Assembly: GCF_040115645.1 (NCBI RefSeq)
Contig: NC_089545.1
Location: forward strand, 3,844,001 to 3,908,000
Reading direction: 5' to 3'
Source of the DNA: Euwallacea fornicatus
Lineage: Eukaryota > Arthropoda > Insecta > Coleoptera > Curculionidae
Length of the DNA stretch: 64,000 nucleotides
Positions 12,159 to 27,000 of this stretch are shown piece after piece. Numbering within the stretch: position 1 is the stretch's first letter; each line of letters starts with the position of its first letter. The notes beneath the pieces were generated by a model. That model worked only from the letters and a program-made list of their open reading frames with translations. It made no database searches and was not told where the DNA came from. The translations under genes and the position numbers were made by a program.

Positions 12159-14159
12159 GACTATTGTAGGATGAAGTAATTAAAAGTTTATTGGGTAAAT
12201 TTGAGTGGATATGTTACGTTATTGAACGTTGCCAGGAGCGTAACGGAGGGAATTTATCGGGAACTTGTGACGAAATAGGGGTCACATGGGTGACCTAAAA
12301 ACTACGTTGGGGTGTCTGGCAGATAGCAGAAGTAGGACAAATAAACAGAAATTACGAGATGTTCAAAATCATTTTCCGCTACGTTTTTCAAGTAAAAGAG
12401 AGTTTCGCCGACTTCAAAATCTTATATGAGCAAGCATAACTCTAGGAAAAATGACAAACGTGTGTAAAGACCCAAATCTTCATGAAAACTAAATATGCAA
12501 TACTATTCATGACGATTTTCCAGGCAAAGACAAATATTGTCTTCGTATTCTGCAACGTCCTATGGAGATGCACGAGAAAGCCCGACTAATTCGCGTTTAT
12601 TGCTGCGGACCTATTTTGTAACCCAAATTTGCATTTAGGAAAATTTCTGATGAGAAAGAGACAATTTCCATCCTTCCCGGGAAAACATAAATTTGCTTCT
12701 AAATTTATTGCTTATAATTTACGCTAATCTCAGTTTTTTTTATCCTAGTACAGTTTTTGTGCATTTATGCACGACGAATGGTATAATTGTTGTCAAAGGC
12801 AAATGCTGTCGATCTATTTTTGAATCTTCGAAAAATTGCTTTTTTGTAGTATCGCGCATCACGCAAACTGTTTCATCGGGGATGATGGCCTTCTTTATAT
12901 GCTCGTTCAAATAATTATATTTTTAAGTCAATGTTTGTTGAGGATCTTTAAATTTTCCATAGCTGTAATTTTTCCAAATTTCATATTTTTCCCTATTCGT
13001 AATAGTTATTTTCCTGTCAAGTGCAGAAAGTGATCCCTTACTGCATACTGATCCCAGGAAAACGAACAACGTTAAGCGTAATTCAGACACCAATTGAGTG
13101 CGATAAAGACACTTTTGCACCTCATAATACAATATTTTTCTACCTAACTTTAGGTTGTGTACCCTTTTCTTCCGTGGGTAATTCGTTTTACGTGCGGTAA
13201 AATTTTTTACCATATATACTCATGGAGAAATTATTTTTAACGTTTCATTCCACATGAGTGCTCTAAGAGTAAAAATAAAAACATGAAACGGGTAACGATA
13301 CACCCTACCGATTCGCATTGCAATCCAAATGACTATATGAATTATGAAGTAGATCCTCCTAGCATTAAAAGGAATTTTTAACGATTTCCTAGCAAGCCTA
13401 CTAACTATCCCTATTCAGCCAACAAATTGCTTCATAATACATTTATGAAGTGCATATAGTTTAAGCGGTAGGGCCGGAATGGTTTTAAAAGTTTTCGAAA
13501 TGGGGAAAACAATAACGAAATGGGGGCGCATAATTGGTATGCAAAAGACATGATGTCCTCAGGAAGTTTTCAGCACTTTATGATTATTCTAAAAAATTCA
13601 TAAAAGGTTTTAAACGAAATAACTGTGAATGCGAGGTGATAAAATAAAACTTAAACACATCAAGGGTGACTGAAAAGAGAAGTTGTTTATGATCGCTACA
13701 GTATACCGGGTGTCTTATAAGTGTTTCATTATACGGCACGAGGAGATAGTACATTGAATAATAATGTGGTTTCCCATATAAACCACATTCCAATAATGGT
13801 TCATTAGGACGATATAGGGTGTTAAATTTTGATTTAAAAATTCAATTTTTATTAATATCTTCCAAACCGCGTGAGATATACAAATGAATTTTGGCATGTT
13901 TGATTGTTAATTTAGACGCATTTATTCATGCAAAAAAATTATTTTTAATTTCGTCAGTAGCGTCACACGGACACATCTTAACATACTTTTTAAGAAAAAA
14001 TGCTACGTCACTACTTTTTGTGAAGACAAAAATTTTTTTACACATTTCATTTCATTTAGAAGAAAAACGCCCACCCGACTCTTTTTCATCCGACGCATTG
14101 TTCGCCAGTAAAAACTAAAACAGTCTACATGCACGACATTCCCTAAATAATTTTCATGT
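12159..14159. other. No gene seen upstream of receptor exon A
   Basis: The promoter of receptor exon A should lie at the left edge. Short frames at 12.7-13.2 kb and 13.6-13.9 kb show no family. At about 13705 the text ACCGGGTGTCTTATAAGTG resembles the end of a non-autonomous DNA transposon, but a matching opposite end was not found. Confidence 0.4.
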
Positions 14160-14600
14160 TAAATGTGTTCTAAGTATTATTTATTTGCTTGAAACGTACA
14201 GAAACTGATCAGTTTTGGAGGCCACTTTAGTCAAGACATAATGGTGCTCGTCTGTTCAATAACAGGGCATCAATGAACAAGCGCCAGATCAAAGCAGATT
14301 TCACACCTTAAATATTTCAACACGTTGAAATATTCTAGGTCTTGTGGATTTATGTGTAGGCGACCATCGCCCTTGCTAGCAACTCCTCTTCACTGTCAAC
14401 AGATCTTTCATACACTAAATGTTTGATGCGACCCAAAAAAAAAATCAAGAAGGTTCAGATCAGGGAATCGCGCCGGCCAATTTACTAATCTTCCTCTGCT
14501 ACTCCAGTGATTAGGTATATCTGGGTTGAGATGTCGCCGGACAAGCAAGTTGATTACATAAACCGTTTCATCACTTTCGTTAAGGAGCATATGTAATTGA
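14160..14600 (-). mobile_element. Mariner-like transposase C-terminal relic
   Basis: On the minus strand, 14408-14590 reads NHWSSRGRLVNWPARFPDLN then LLDFFFGSHQ. This is the WPxRSPDLxPLDFFLWGH block holding the last catalytic acidic residue of an insect mariner-like family. Downstream, another frame continues with a VDSEEELLAR-like stretch and more degraded matches to about 14160. The upstream catalytic blocks are absent or unrecognisable. It is a truncated, non-functional copy. Confidence 0.6.
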
Positions 14601-16490
14601 TCTGATTTATTTGATTGTAAGAGCTGCTTATGCTCTTCACACTTCCAGAATCCTTTACTACACTTGTACCTTAAGCCTGCTCCGTTGAGATAGGGCCAAA
14701 TTATTAAGTATAATACCTCTCGTTACTCCGCCCACGTAGAGCCTCATAACTTTCTAGTCGTTGAACGTTCCTTAAAACCTCCTCACTTTCGTCGTAAATG
14801 AAAAGATAAATTCAAACCTTATTTGACTCATAACGACCGGTCTCGCAATAAAAACCTAATAAACCATGCAGAATAATATATTTAAAATTGCATACTAAAA
14901 AAGATGGCCCAATTCGTTGGCGCAAAACACTGACTCTCTTACGGCACAGTTAAAGTCAGGGGCAGGAATAAATCTGTTGAATGATGAATGTTTTTTACTC
15001 CTTTTCCTAAAAGGTTTTGTATGTGAAAAGGAAGGGAAACCAGTTTTAGTACTTATTTTTCTAACCATTGGCAGGATATTGCATTGTTTCCCACTCAAAA
15101 ATCTAATTGAAAAACTCTCGATTTCCGTTCATCTTCGTTTCCTACGAGTAGGACGCGCATTAATAATAAAATAAGCTTATTTTCTACGACTTTGCGCTGT
15201 TATCCATAGCAGCAATATGGGCTTCTATCGATATTTCTATACTCATATAAATGGCAATAAAGTCGGAAAAAAACAAGAACATATTACTGCCGAAGTTCCG
15301 AATTCTCAATAATTCTAATATGTTCAGGACAACTCAGAGATGAACGGTACAAAGTACAATTTGTGCCCTACATGTAATAGAGTGCCTGCATAACCATCTC
15401 TCTTGGAAAGAAATTTCATCAAAACGATCAGCAAGAAGTACGAAAATCAAATTAATATTCAATACAAAATTAATTATTGCATCTTTTTAAATTCACTCGA
15501 GACAGGAAAATTGCTTTTCCAGTATGCATTACATTGACAGCAGTTAATGTGCAACCGGTCCACAAATATATGTAAATCAGAAGTATCATCTACAAAGAAA
15601 GGGGTATTCTGTTTTATTAACATTTGCAAAACTTAGTCGATCAAGACCCCCCCCCTCCATTACCCCCGAAAAGAGAAAAAGTGCAAATTATCACTACAGA
15701 AATTTTATCGGCGGAAATTAGAATTTAAGATAGTTAAAAAATAATAATAACACATTGAGATGGTCTGAGATCGACTCGTATCGAGAAAGATCTGAAGGCA
15801 CGTGGGAGATGGACTCGTCAATGGCTTAATGATAACTTTATATTTCTCAGGAGAGTTTATCCTGGCGGCTGGACTGTTTTGAATTGAGCGTTCCAAGAAT
15901 ACCTGGAAACCCAACTGGCCTAATTTACCTTAGCGAGAAACCGAACATAAAGGTATGACTCATTATCGGCGGCGGAGTTACTAAACAAAAAAGTTGAGCA
16001 AAACGAATATGTACTCTCTGTGTATTCAAAGTTATTTCTTAAATTATAAATTGGCAGCAAGTAATCTCTGTATTGCTGCCAAAATTCTTAGATTTTTTTT
16101 GAAAACACAAAACTCTAAAATTATGCTTTGAAATTAGGTTGACGAGGAGTGGATTGCAAATTTAAATTCTTAGTTCAGTTAATGTTATTGATGAGCCCTA
16201 GAAGCTATACGTATCTCAGCAAGTAAACATTTGGAGACCTACGCATAACGGTTTAATTTTGCTCCAAGGGAACTTTCAGTTTTTTGGCAATATTTCGTAA
16301 TAATGTTTCTTTAGAATTGGCCTTAAACATCGTTTTAAACTGGGTGCGTCTGAGTGACTATCTCATTGTTAGAGCCCTGATTGTGTGTCTAATGCAAAAC
16401 AGAACTTCAGTGGTGGCATCATCATTGTATCAATTGATACATCCAACAAATAATAATAAAAATACATTTCCGAGATCACATAACAATTAG
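14601..16490. other. No gene seen
   Basis: Short unrelated frames only, for example 14917-15174 plus and 15705-15914 minus, without motifs. A homopolymer run of C lies near 15646. Nothing ties this stretch to either flanking gene. Confidence 0.45.
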
Positions 16491-17890
16491 TTGTATTTCA
16501 TTTTTTACATAAAATAGTCAAATAACTGCACAGATACAATACAGTTTACTATACATAGTTTAAACGACAAAGTGGCGAAGTATTTTATTGTAAGACAAGT
16601 CGCTTCTGAGCACTTATACAAAAGTCGGATTACGCAGGCAGGCAGCTTACCTAATTCGCTGCACAACAGACAGAGAGAAATTTATAATTGGACGATTTCT
16701 TTATGTCAATTAAGTTTATACAGTAACTACGATTATTATTATTTCATTTAATCAATTATTAATCACCTACCTACCTAAAGTTAAAATTACCTATACGTCC
16801 TACAAGCTGTATTGGTACAATAAAAATACATTTTCCTTTCGTAAAAAAGTCGGACAATACTGTTGCATTGTTAAAAAGCTAATTTCCAAAAGTATATACA
16901 TAAACATGGCTTAAAATGTCTCAGAGAAGGACTTTTGAATTTAGTGGCCCGAGCTTACATACATTTTGGTTCAGTTGTAGTTAGAAAAACGATCTACGAT
17001 TATTCCTAAATCAAAATGATACAAAAATAATTCCTTTATTTAAGGAGCATTTGCCTTAATTCTCCATAATTCCATGCGCTTAAGGAAAAAGCTACGGCCT
17101 TGGTTATTACCGAAATTCACGCTACTAGCCATTACGAAAAAACAGCACGCTAATCATTTCACACGCAATACTATAGTTCAGCGCGTGAACAGGATAAAGC
17201 CATAATTTAATAATTATTTCGATAGCTAAACCTGATTTTGCTTTAATTCCACAGGTCAGGTCAATTAATAAAATACGCCCACAACAACAAATGATTCTTA
17301 ATCACTCTCAGCCTCGACGTTTTCCTACCATTTCTAATACTCTTCAAGCATACTGATCAACTTTACACACGTAAGTATAGTTCGTCTTGATAATGTCATA
17401 CACAAACATGCAGTAATCTAAATTTATGGGCCTATTTATTAAGTTTATTATCACACCTACACGCTGGACTGACCCATTTAAAATCCATATTTAAAGTTTC
17501 TTTAAGATAGATTTTGAATCTTACAGCTCATGCAAACAGTGCCTTCATATTTACAATAATAAATAGACCCATTATCACATTTGACCCTTAATTATCTTAA
17601 TATTATTTATAGGCGACTTTTCGGTAAATGTATCAAGCACAAAGTTATTTTTTCTTTGGTGAATATCCGTATTTCGTATATATAATTAATTATATTATAA
17701 TATGATTCCAGGTATTTTTATTCAAAAATTTGCAGAGAAACATTGAGGATCGACATTCTAAATAATTCTTCACAACAAACTCAAAATAACCCTGCCAAAA
17801 CTTCTTGGTAATTACGCGTTAAAGTCGGCTATAACGGTTTGTGTTTGACATCAGTTCGAATTCAGCAAAAATGCCACTCTCTCATATGAC
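16491..17890 (-). other. Probable 3'UTR of the transporter gene
   Basis: This is the region downstream of the TAA at 17891-17893. It has no open frames of note and is uniformly AT-rich. Several possible minus-strand AATAAA signals exist (TTTATT on the plus strand, for example near 16580 and 17036). Which is used cannot be read from sequence alone. Confidence 0.35.
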
Positions 17891-18059
17891 TTACAAAACG
17901 GACTCAATTTGCTTAATTTCCTTCTCATTCGGGCTGGATGAGGTTTCTACTATTTTAGGCAGTGGTCTCTTCCCTCCCATAGTGATTGGCTCGTCCTCTT
18001 CCTCGTCTTCATCTAAAAAGATGGGGTTTCCAAGAATGTTTCTGATATTGTCCAGGAAG
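17891..18059 (-). CDS. Transporter last coding exon (C-terminal tail), 5' edge uncertain
   Basis: The frame ending at TAA 17893-17891 encodes an acidic run (LDEDEEEDEPIT) and a tail ending QIESVL. This looks like real MCT C-terminus. However, candidate acceptors at 18060/18061 or 18042/18043 would need a phase-2 donor, while exon 9 ends in phase 1. A TGA lies in frame just upstream. Either a small exon is missing between 18.1 and 19.3 kb, exon 9 uses another donor, or there is a one-base error. Confidence 0.6.
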
Positions 18060-21000
18060 CTTTTTCACATGCACTATTTACATCAGGTTGGGTGACAGTG
18101 AAAGTAAATGAAAATTAAACGGTATGCACCCTAATAATGTAATGCTGTATCTACATATGTTGGGGTATTAAGCAGACCAGACACTAGAAGGCTGAAACGG
18201 TGAGACCGGGAATTATCTCAGTGAGCATGCCCGGATTGGGTTTTCCTCAAAAAACGTTTTAAAAGTGTTGCACAATATCCAGGTACAGAGTTGAACGATT
18301 TTAAATTTTTTTTTATAATAAATTAAATAAAGGGGAATGCTTTGATCTGAGGACACCTATAGTGGCCTAATAATGCAAAAGAAATGTCAGAGTTTTGAAG
18401 GGCTATAACATAAACAGTCTTGAATTTAACGGAAGAAAACTGAATGCTATACTGTAATTTTGAGATACCTTATATAGCCAAAAATGTTTCATCCTTAGCA
18501 TCTAAAAAACTACTAACACTCTGAACTAAACCCTTTTTTTTCTAGCTGTAATCGTTTTTCCTCTATCCTCCAACCACACAACATTGGGCATTCAGGTATT
18601 TGGACCAATTGTTACTAAAACTAAAAATACGATCTGGAAGGTTTGCTCCTATACTTTTAGTTTGTAAATTGTCCGAGCACAGTTAGCTTTTCGAGTCTGC
18701 AAAGTGTCGATATTGACCAGTTTGATTTTCTTGGGTACGTGGACCATTCTGCGGATCTTATTTATCATTAATCTGAGTAAGAAAAAATAATAGGAAAATA
18801 TAAATTGACGTGATACTGTGTGGTATATAAATTGTGTTTTAAGGCAACTGAGGTCCAATCTTTCGGAAGCAGCCTGTATACTTATATGCCATCAATGTGC
18901 CACGGATATATTTAGTGCATAAATCCGAGTTCGCTATGTGAGCTTTTTTCGATTACCAGAATTCTATCCCTGATCAAAATCAAAATTGTAGATTAACGAG
19001 TTGAACATAGCCACGGCTGTGAAAAACGAGTAGGAATATTTTAGTATAGATTTAACCATTAATTACTTAATATAAATGTTTATTAATTTTGCGAACAATT
19101 ATATCACAAAAAATAGTATTTACTCAGTTAAAAATAATAATAAGGAAGCAAAAGGAATCTACACAACCAACGATATTTTACAAATTTGTACTAAAATAAA
19201 CAATGAATCCAAAAACACGAAATAAACAAGTAAACATACGAAATGTACGAAGTGAAACAGGATGAACATGCAAATCAATCAAAAAAACATCTTCTCACCT
19301 ATTGGAGTGAGCGCATCGCCCTCGGCCTGAGTTTGCTCTTCCTGGCCTTCAAACCTTTTCATGTAAGGCGCGAGAAAGCTGGTTATGGCGGACACGGCAA
19401 ACAGGCTGCCAGCCACGTAAAACGGAATATTATATGAATTAGTTGCATCTAAAATAGCTCCTGCTAACGGGGAGCCGACTATGGCCGCCGCTCCACGAAA
19501 TAGAATCAGCAGGCCGAAGGCATTGGTGAGCTTGTCGAGCCCCAAGAGGTCCACAAGGATTATAGAGGTAAGAGAAATATAGCCAGCTGGAAGTAGTCTA
19601 TTATCAGTATGTTGATTCTACAGGATGTTCTTAACTATGCAGGGTTGGCAACTGTGGTGCAATGCCTTCGTTGAACCACGAAGTCGTAGGAATTTAACAA
19701 ATCATCATAAAAAAATATATAAATGCTGTTTTCTTTTCATGTATACAGAGTGAGGTATTAAAGTGTAGAAATGTTAAATAGTGGACAAAGTGGTTATTTC
19801 ATGTCAACTATTACTGTCGCGTTATCTATGCTACTGATTCTATCATTATTGAAATTTATGGACAAAGTGAAGTTGATCAAGACACATTGCCCTAATATAT
19901 TTAAAAAAATACTTACACACTGCAATACCAAAGGCTATAGCCATAACAACATAAGAGGCATACGAGTGGCACAGTGGCGTCGCAGCGACAGCAATTGTTG
20001 AAATCACCAAGCAAATGTTGTTTACCATGAGGGCGTTCACTTGCGGAAAATCGGCGAAATAACCACATGCGACACGGCCCACTGTATTCGTTATGCCGAT
20101 GATTGAAATCAGCAATGATGCGTAAGTGTCATTAACACCCTGAAATATCCGTAAAGTATATATTCGGCTAGGACTTCGTTCGTTTTATTGTGTGAAAATC
20201 TTATTATTCAAAAACCTCAAAATCAAAAACGTTTGAACCTCCTCTCCTCCCCGCGAAAAATAGGATTGACTAGGGTTTCTGGTTATGTCACGATTTGCGC
20301 GGTACTAAAGGTCATAAATGGTTTCATGGATTTGCATCCTGAACGACTACGGTTATTGTAACGAGGATCATTAAAAAAGAACCTCGCCATATTCAGTAAA
20401 TTGTGGACGGAGGACGTTGATTAAGACATTTTTTTTATCATTAAAGAGCTGAGTGACAACTGCTAACAAATAAATTTATCCATTGTTCCATATTAATGCT
20501 TCATCCAGGTTCTCGATATGTCAGTCTTGTTGAGAATGGAATCGTTCCCCCAAAGAGCGACGCTTTGTTCACGAAGTCTAGTTGTCTACTTTCCATGAAT
20601 GGAACAATGATATATTAGTGGCTGTTCCAAATTCCGTAGAGGAAGGATTTTTGGAGCCATTTGCGCCGACTTTAAAATGACACTTAAAATGCCTCAAATT
20701 GACAGTTGCACATATAAAAGTGTCAATTTAAGCCTGGCTTGAACTTAAACTCCGTTTTTGAACTTATAATGATTATGCGAGTTATAGGACAAAAACATAA
20801 AAAAATGAAATATTATATATTTTTTAATCTGGGAAAAACGGTTCACCTCCGTCGCATATTACATACAGTGTTACATATTAATAATGTCAGACTTATGATG
20901 AATAAGGGATTAATCGAAATACGCATTATGCAGGAAAAATTATAATACAACAACGTAAAATGTGTTAAATAATACGTTACAATACTTCATTTATCTCCAT

Positions 21001-24000
21001 TTTGCTTGCATAAATCTGCATTATTTTCTTTTTCACATTAGCTAGCTCGGCAATCTTCTCCGCCCTAATAATGCAAATTGAAAACGTGTGCGGTTTGTTA
21101 ATTCAGATATATGGAAAAATTTATGGTCCCAGATTCGATTACTTTGAAGTCAGTTACTAAATATACAGGAGAATTTAAAGATTGTTGAAATTTTATTTGT
21201 TTTTTTTCTATTAAAAAGCAGCTCCGGTACGAAAACTATAGCCCAAACTAAATTCCTAAAACCTTAATGACAAAGTTCTAATAGTGTGGCAATCTATAAA
21301 CCGTCACAAAGACAAGAAGAATGTTCACAAAAGTGTTGCGAATCGCTCGATTTCGCATCGTCTTTTAATAACCATTAAAGTGAAACTAATCCTTTGATAC
21401 TTACATTACTTTTGGCACAGTCTGCGAGGTATACAAACGGTACATACAAGCCGGCCATACCAAAGAGATTAGACACAGCTATAAACATGAACACTGGATT
21501 CTTCAGTAGGCTCATGTCCATCATTTGTGACAATGCCGATTTGAAACTTTCGGGTAAGGCTAGGCAAGGACAAATGTCGGCAGCTAAATAAAAACACATT
21601 TCAATCAGCTTAGGTGAAATTTTATAATACAATTGTAAATAGAAATATAAATAAAAATATTGTAAATAAACAATAATTGTGTTATAATGCAAGAAATAAT
21701 TGTTAGTTGATAGTTACGCAACGAGCAATTACATCGTATATCTTGCGTCTTCTATATTCGATAAAATAAAAGAACTGTTTCTGTGCCTTTCTAGATATAT
21801 AATGAAAATCAACTATAAGAGGAAAATACAATCCAACTTACGAGAGCCATCTTCTTCTAACTGCTTCATCTTGGGAATACTCATAATACTTTGTCGGTAG
21901 TTAGTTAGGGACTTTTGGGATTGGTGAAACTCTGGTAAGTTCGTAATGGAGCCGGAATAAAAAATGTCTTTTCGAGACATCGGCCTCACCATGTTCCCTT
22001 TTTTACTCGCCAGAGACAGTTTTGATGTCGTAAAGCCTAAGCTTTCTACATCTACCTAAAATGAGAGAAATTTTAACTGTGTGGAATTTCTTCAATAACA
22101 ATAGCACGTGTACAGCTACAAAATCCAATCAGTACTATTGAAAAAAGTTCATTTAAAAATTAACATACTGAAATTAGAAAAACGGTTAGGAAAGAGAAAT
22201 GAACCGAATTTAAATTTTTTTAAAATCGACTTCCTACGTGTAATGCTCATTCAATCTGAGTTCGAATGATCCTGTTCGCTTGCTGGCAATTACAAAGGGC
22301 TTCAGACGAATTCAGATGAATGTCTATAGGCATTGTTACAGACTTTAATTAAAACATCAAAGCAAATCACAGAAGTTTTATATTAGAAAAGAAATGTGTC
22401 ACATCTCCATTATGTGAATAATAAGTGTTACGGCCATTTTGCATAAACGCTAACAAATCTTCAACAATTTTTATTACCCTTACTTACCTCACTATTATTA
22501 TTTCGACTAAGAAACGACCCTGTAGACGTATTTCTGAGTCTGCGCATATCAGCATTGGACCCAATTTTCCCCCTCGAAGCTGACTTAATCGGGTCCAGGG
22601 TTGGTTTGAATCTCTCCCCGACGGATGTTTTCCTTATCCTATCGAAAGTCGGTACCGAACCGTTTTTAGGTAAACCTAACTCGAAAAATAAAGACTTTGC
22701 TTCGAACTAATTCAAAACATTTCATACTTTACCTGGCATTTGTGAGGAGAAAGCGGGCTGACTAGCGTTTCTTGGCAGTTTCGGGTCTTTGCCACTCTCT
22801 GCGGTGTTGGTTTGATTCTTGAGCTCCAGAAGACGAGGATGTTTGATTTCGGTTTGACTCTCGCCAGGGCTGGGGCTGCCAGAGCTACCACTTTGGTCGG
22901 TGATTTTCACCTCGGCGATGGTCGGAAGGGTTGGAACTGTTGGAATTGGTGTTATGGGGGTGCCCGGGGCCAACTGGTCCAAATTGAGACTTGAATGAAC
23001 ACCTAGTGAGGTTATTAAAGTATAAGTGATCATATGTTTCACCCTGAAAATGTTAATTAAACGTGGAAATGAGTTATTACGTAAACATGTAGGGTGCAAT
23101 GCTAATTGCAGTTTCGATGGAAGCTCTAAAAATGAGTTTTCTATATATTCCAAAGCGAGACACTGAAATACCAAAAGTATTTTCAATCACTCTCCCTCCT
23201 TGACTGAGCTGATAATTTAATATTTATTTTCTTATACGCAACTGGGTGCTACGTGGATAACGCTGCATTGGGGCATTTAGTAACTGGAAATATCTCATGA
23301 CCAACTAATACATAGGAAACTTATGTAATATTAGACGATAGATAATTATGTGCCGTTATCCAACTTATATATAAACATTTTTTTTCTCTTATTTATACAA
23401 AAAGTGAAAAAGTGTAATTGGGCAATAAACTAATGATAATTTTGTACAGGTACAGACTTCTATATTGAAATTCAGGATTACATTTTCGAATGTTTCGTAA
23501 AATTGCAGGATTTTGATTTTGCACTTGATGAGTGACAATTTTGAGACATTTTCAAAAAGTATATATTATATCTAAAATAACCGCACAGCTAAACCATACA
23601 AGAAACTATTACACGAGGTTGAATTTCTTGACAAATGGCAAACGAAAATCGTTTTTATAGTCAGCTTGTATTTGTGGAACACATCCCTCAAACTAAAAAT
23701 ATCATGATATGTATTTAGAATATTTATTCATTTTAAATAATTTTATTTTTAATATATTTTAATTTGAACTAAATTCGAAGTTTATTGCAAATTAAAATGG
23801 CTTCGCAATCTAAAGTTAATTCTTTCCACACTAAGGAATTAATATATATATAAAATAGTGAACAAACTCTGAGTTTTTAATGAGGAGTTCTCATAATTGG
23901 GAAAAGTGCATCGACATGAAAATTTTCTATTTCTCATCAGAGCCAACGCTTCCGGTAAGAGATGCGACATAACTCTCTAAAGCTTAATCTGGTGCCCATG

Positions 24001-27000
24001 GGTACCGGTGCTTCGAAACTGTTTAGCCTACATATGGACACAAAATAATTACATATTTGGTTTAAAGTGTAGGAAAGCACGTCATTAGTTTGATTCATTC
24101 TCATAGACGCTTAATTGGTTTATTTGTTCTATTTGAAAAAATAAAAAGATTATTTACGAGTACACAAACACCTAAAATACGCTCAGGAACTTTTGATTTT
24201 GATTGCCGAAATCTTGAAAAGTTGAATAATCTCGCACGCCAACAGCAAAACCATACCGAAAAATGTAAAAAATATTCAAACAAAAGAGTAAGAAGATAAA
24301 CTGTAAAGGACGTTGAATGTTTAAAATAACATAAATCTAAATATCATCGACGAGTCGAAAGTCGATTATATCACATTACTTGTTAAACCTCCTTATTGAC
24401 AAAACGTAACAATTTAAGTGGGGTTTAAAGTTTAAAAACCACCAGGCGAAAATTTGGATAATGAGCTTTGTTATCCACAAACAGGAAAACCGCTTAATAA
24501 CAATAAAAATAATCCTCTTTGCAACAGCTAGCAGCGTGTCATAAAGTAACCATACATTGTTATCTAATTTACAATGGCAATAAACTTATAAATCTGTTTT
24601 CTATTTGCCTGAGCACCTCTTACACATGGAAGTTTTTATTACTATTATAATTAGCACGACGACTCCCCACGTTCATTCATTATATGAAGGATTGATGAGA
24701 ACCAAACAAACCTGGATCTATATTTAACGGCTGCTTCATCCTCTTCTCCATGGTTCCGTCAGGCAGTTGAACCATAAAATAAGAACCTCCGATGCTACCC
24801 CTTTCCATCTGGATCCGGCGTTCCTCGGCCATTCTCTGTAACAACGGCTTCTCTCCCGACTCCTTCGGATAAGTCAGCGGCCGCATCAACGCCCCAAATA
24901 AGACGCAATTTAAAATAAATCCTGCTAAAATTAAATTTGCACCCCTCCAACCGTACGATTGTAAAAGCATATCGGCAAGGGGAGCAAATGCAAAGGTACC
25001 AACCCCCGAACCGCACACCGCGATGCCCGTAGCGAGGGACCGTTTGGTTTCGAAGTAGTACCCCACGCACACTACGGCTGGCAAGTAGATTAAACCGAAA
25101 CCAATTCCACCTATAAAACCGTATATTAACATTAAGGAGTTCACTGTTGAACAGAACACTGACAACACGAAGGCGGACGTGGAAATTATGGCACCACTTA
25201 TGCACACTGCGCGACAACCATATTTGTTCGTGAGGGCACTGACTAGAGGACCGGCACTAAGATACATCCCTGAGAGAAGAGAGCCAACCCATGCCGTTTT
25301 TCCCTGAAACAAAGAGAAATAAAATTGATATGAACTCAGTCCACGGTTATTTATGTTACAAGACCTGAAAATAGAGTTTTGCTGGGCAGGCTAAGTATGT
25401 TCAGAGCGAGCTGTAGGCGAGGCGTGGAAAATTGGTGAGCGCTGCGAATACATTCTCTGTCGCGTTACGCTCAAGTAGGGACTTTAGCCGATACTTCACA
25501 CACATCTTTTATAAAGGGCGTTCCATCGAAAACTTTCCACCTCAGTTATTTTGGATAAATGCCAAAAATATCGTAACACGTCAAGACACCACCAATCTGT
25601 TTTCAAGGAGGGACACATGGTAACGCGGATTTCAAGTTTATTGAAATGGTTCCCTTGTGTAGGGGCGCATTCAGCTTTGGAATTTCAAATGGGACCACGG
25701 GTATTGTGACCCCTCATTTTGAAACTAGTAAAATTCTCTTAAACGTAATAACTAATTTTTTTACTTTCGACCACTGGTTCTGAAAAAAATCACATCCAAA
25801 GTATGCAGAAGGTCCGATGAAATATAAAAAAAAAATTTTAAGGATTCAAATAAACAACATTTTTTCATTGTCACGACAATAATTTTTACTTCGACAAAGG
25901 AATCCACGCAAAATATCATTTAAGATGTTATTTGCATTTCGCTCAGCAGCTTAAAAATGATTTGGCACTTGTTCCTTCATTCGAGATGGGCCCGAAATTT
26001 TTAAGTGAATTATGCATTACCGCTGTATTTCTGAAAATGATTTGTTTGACAGCAGAAAAGGTTTAACTAAATTCGCAAACTATCAGAAGTTTCAGGTATC
26101 TCTGGGACGAGTATCTGGCGTACTTTGAAAGCTTACGAGTACAATCCCTATAAGATTAAATTAGTCCATAAACTTAACGAGGACGATCCCGATCGTCGCC
26201 AGTTTTGTGAAATGTTGACTGATAGACTTGTGGAGAATCCCAATTTATCTTACTCGATTTGCTTTTCGGCCTAATGTACCTTTTTCGTAAATGGATTGGT
26301 TTATCGCCATAACCGTCGACACTGGAGTGCTTTCAAACCGAAGCTTTTCAGAGAGGAACACGCTCAATACCCTCAAAAGCTGAATGTTAGGGCTGGAAGT
26401 CTCTGCGGCAAAGTTATATGACAATTTTTTCTTCAGATAAATCTCCATAGAGCATTATACTTGAATCTTCTGGAAACTCACATCTACAGCATGATTGTGA
26501 AGACCATCGAAAATCATGAAAACATTTTTGAAAATGAATTGTGGTTTCAACAGAATGGGGCGCCTCAGCATCTTACAGCAGTAGTACGCCCATTTCTGTG
26601 TGAAAAGTTCCTCAACCACTGGCTAGATTGTTGAGGATCCATTGAATGGCCACTTAAGTCACCTGATTTCACACGACTCGATTCTTTTGTGGGGCCACTT
26701 AAAACAAAAAATGTATCTAACCCCACTGGGTTTTACTATGGAATTTTTCCAGATCGCTGGAAGAATCCGGTGGGAAGAAGGTGGAAGAATTAAGGAGATA
26801 GATGTTTTAAGAGTGTCGCCTAATCACCCCTGAAATTCTTGGAAATATTCGACTAAATATAGAGCAGCGTTTGTTGCACTGTATGGAGGAGCAGGAAAAT
26901 CATTTTGAACATTTAATTGCTTTATTTTATCTAATTATTGAGATAGGCACTTCGAGCGTTATTTTTCTCATAAGTGGTGGTCAAAAGTAACAAAAATTGA

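Noticed and set aside
24795..25217. 140-codon minus-strand frame
   Set aside because: Shadow of transporter exon 3 in another frame; Arg/Cys-rich and without the TM pattern.
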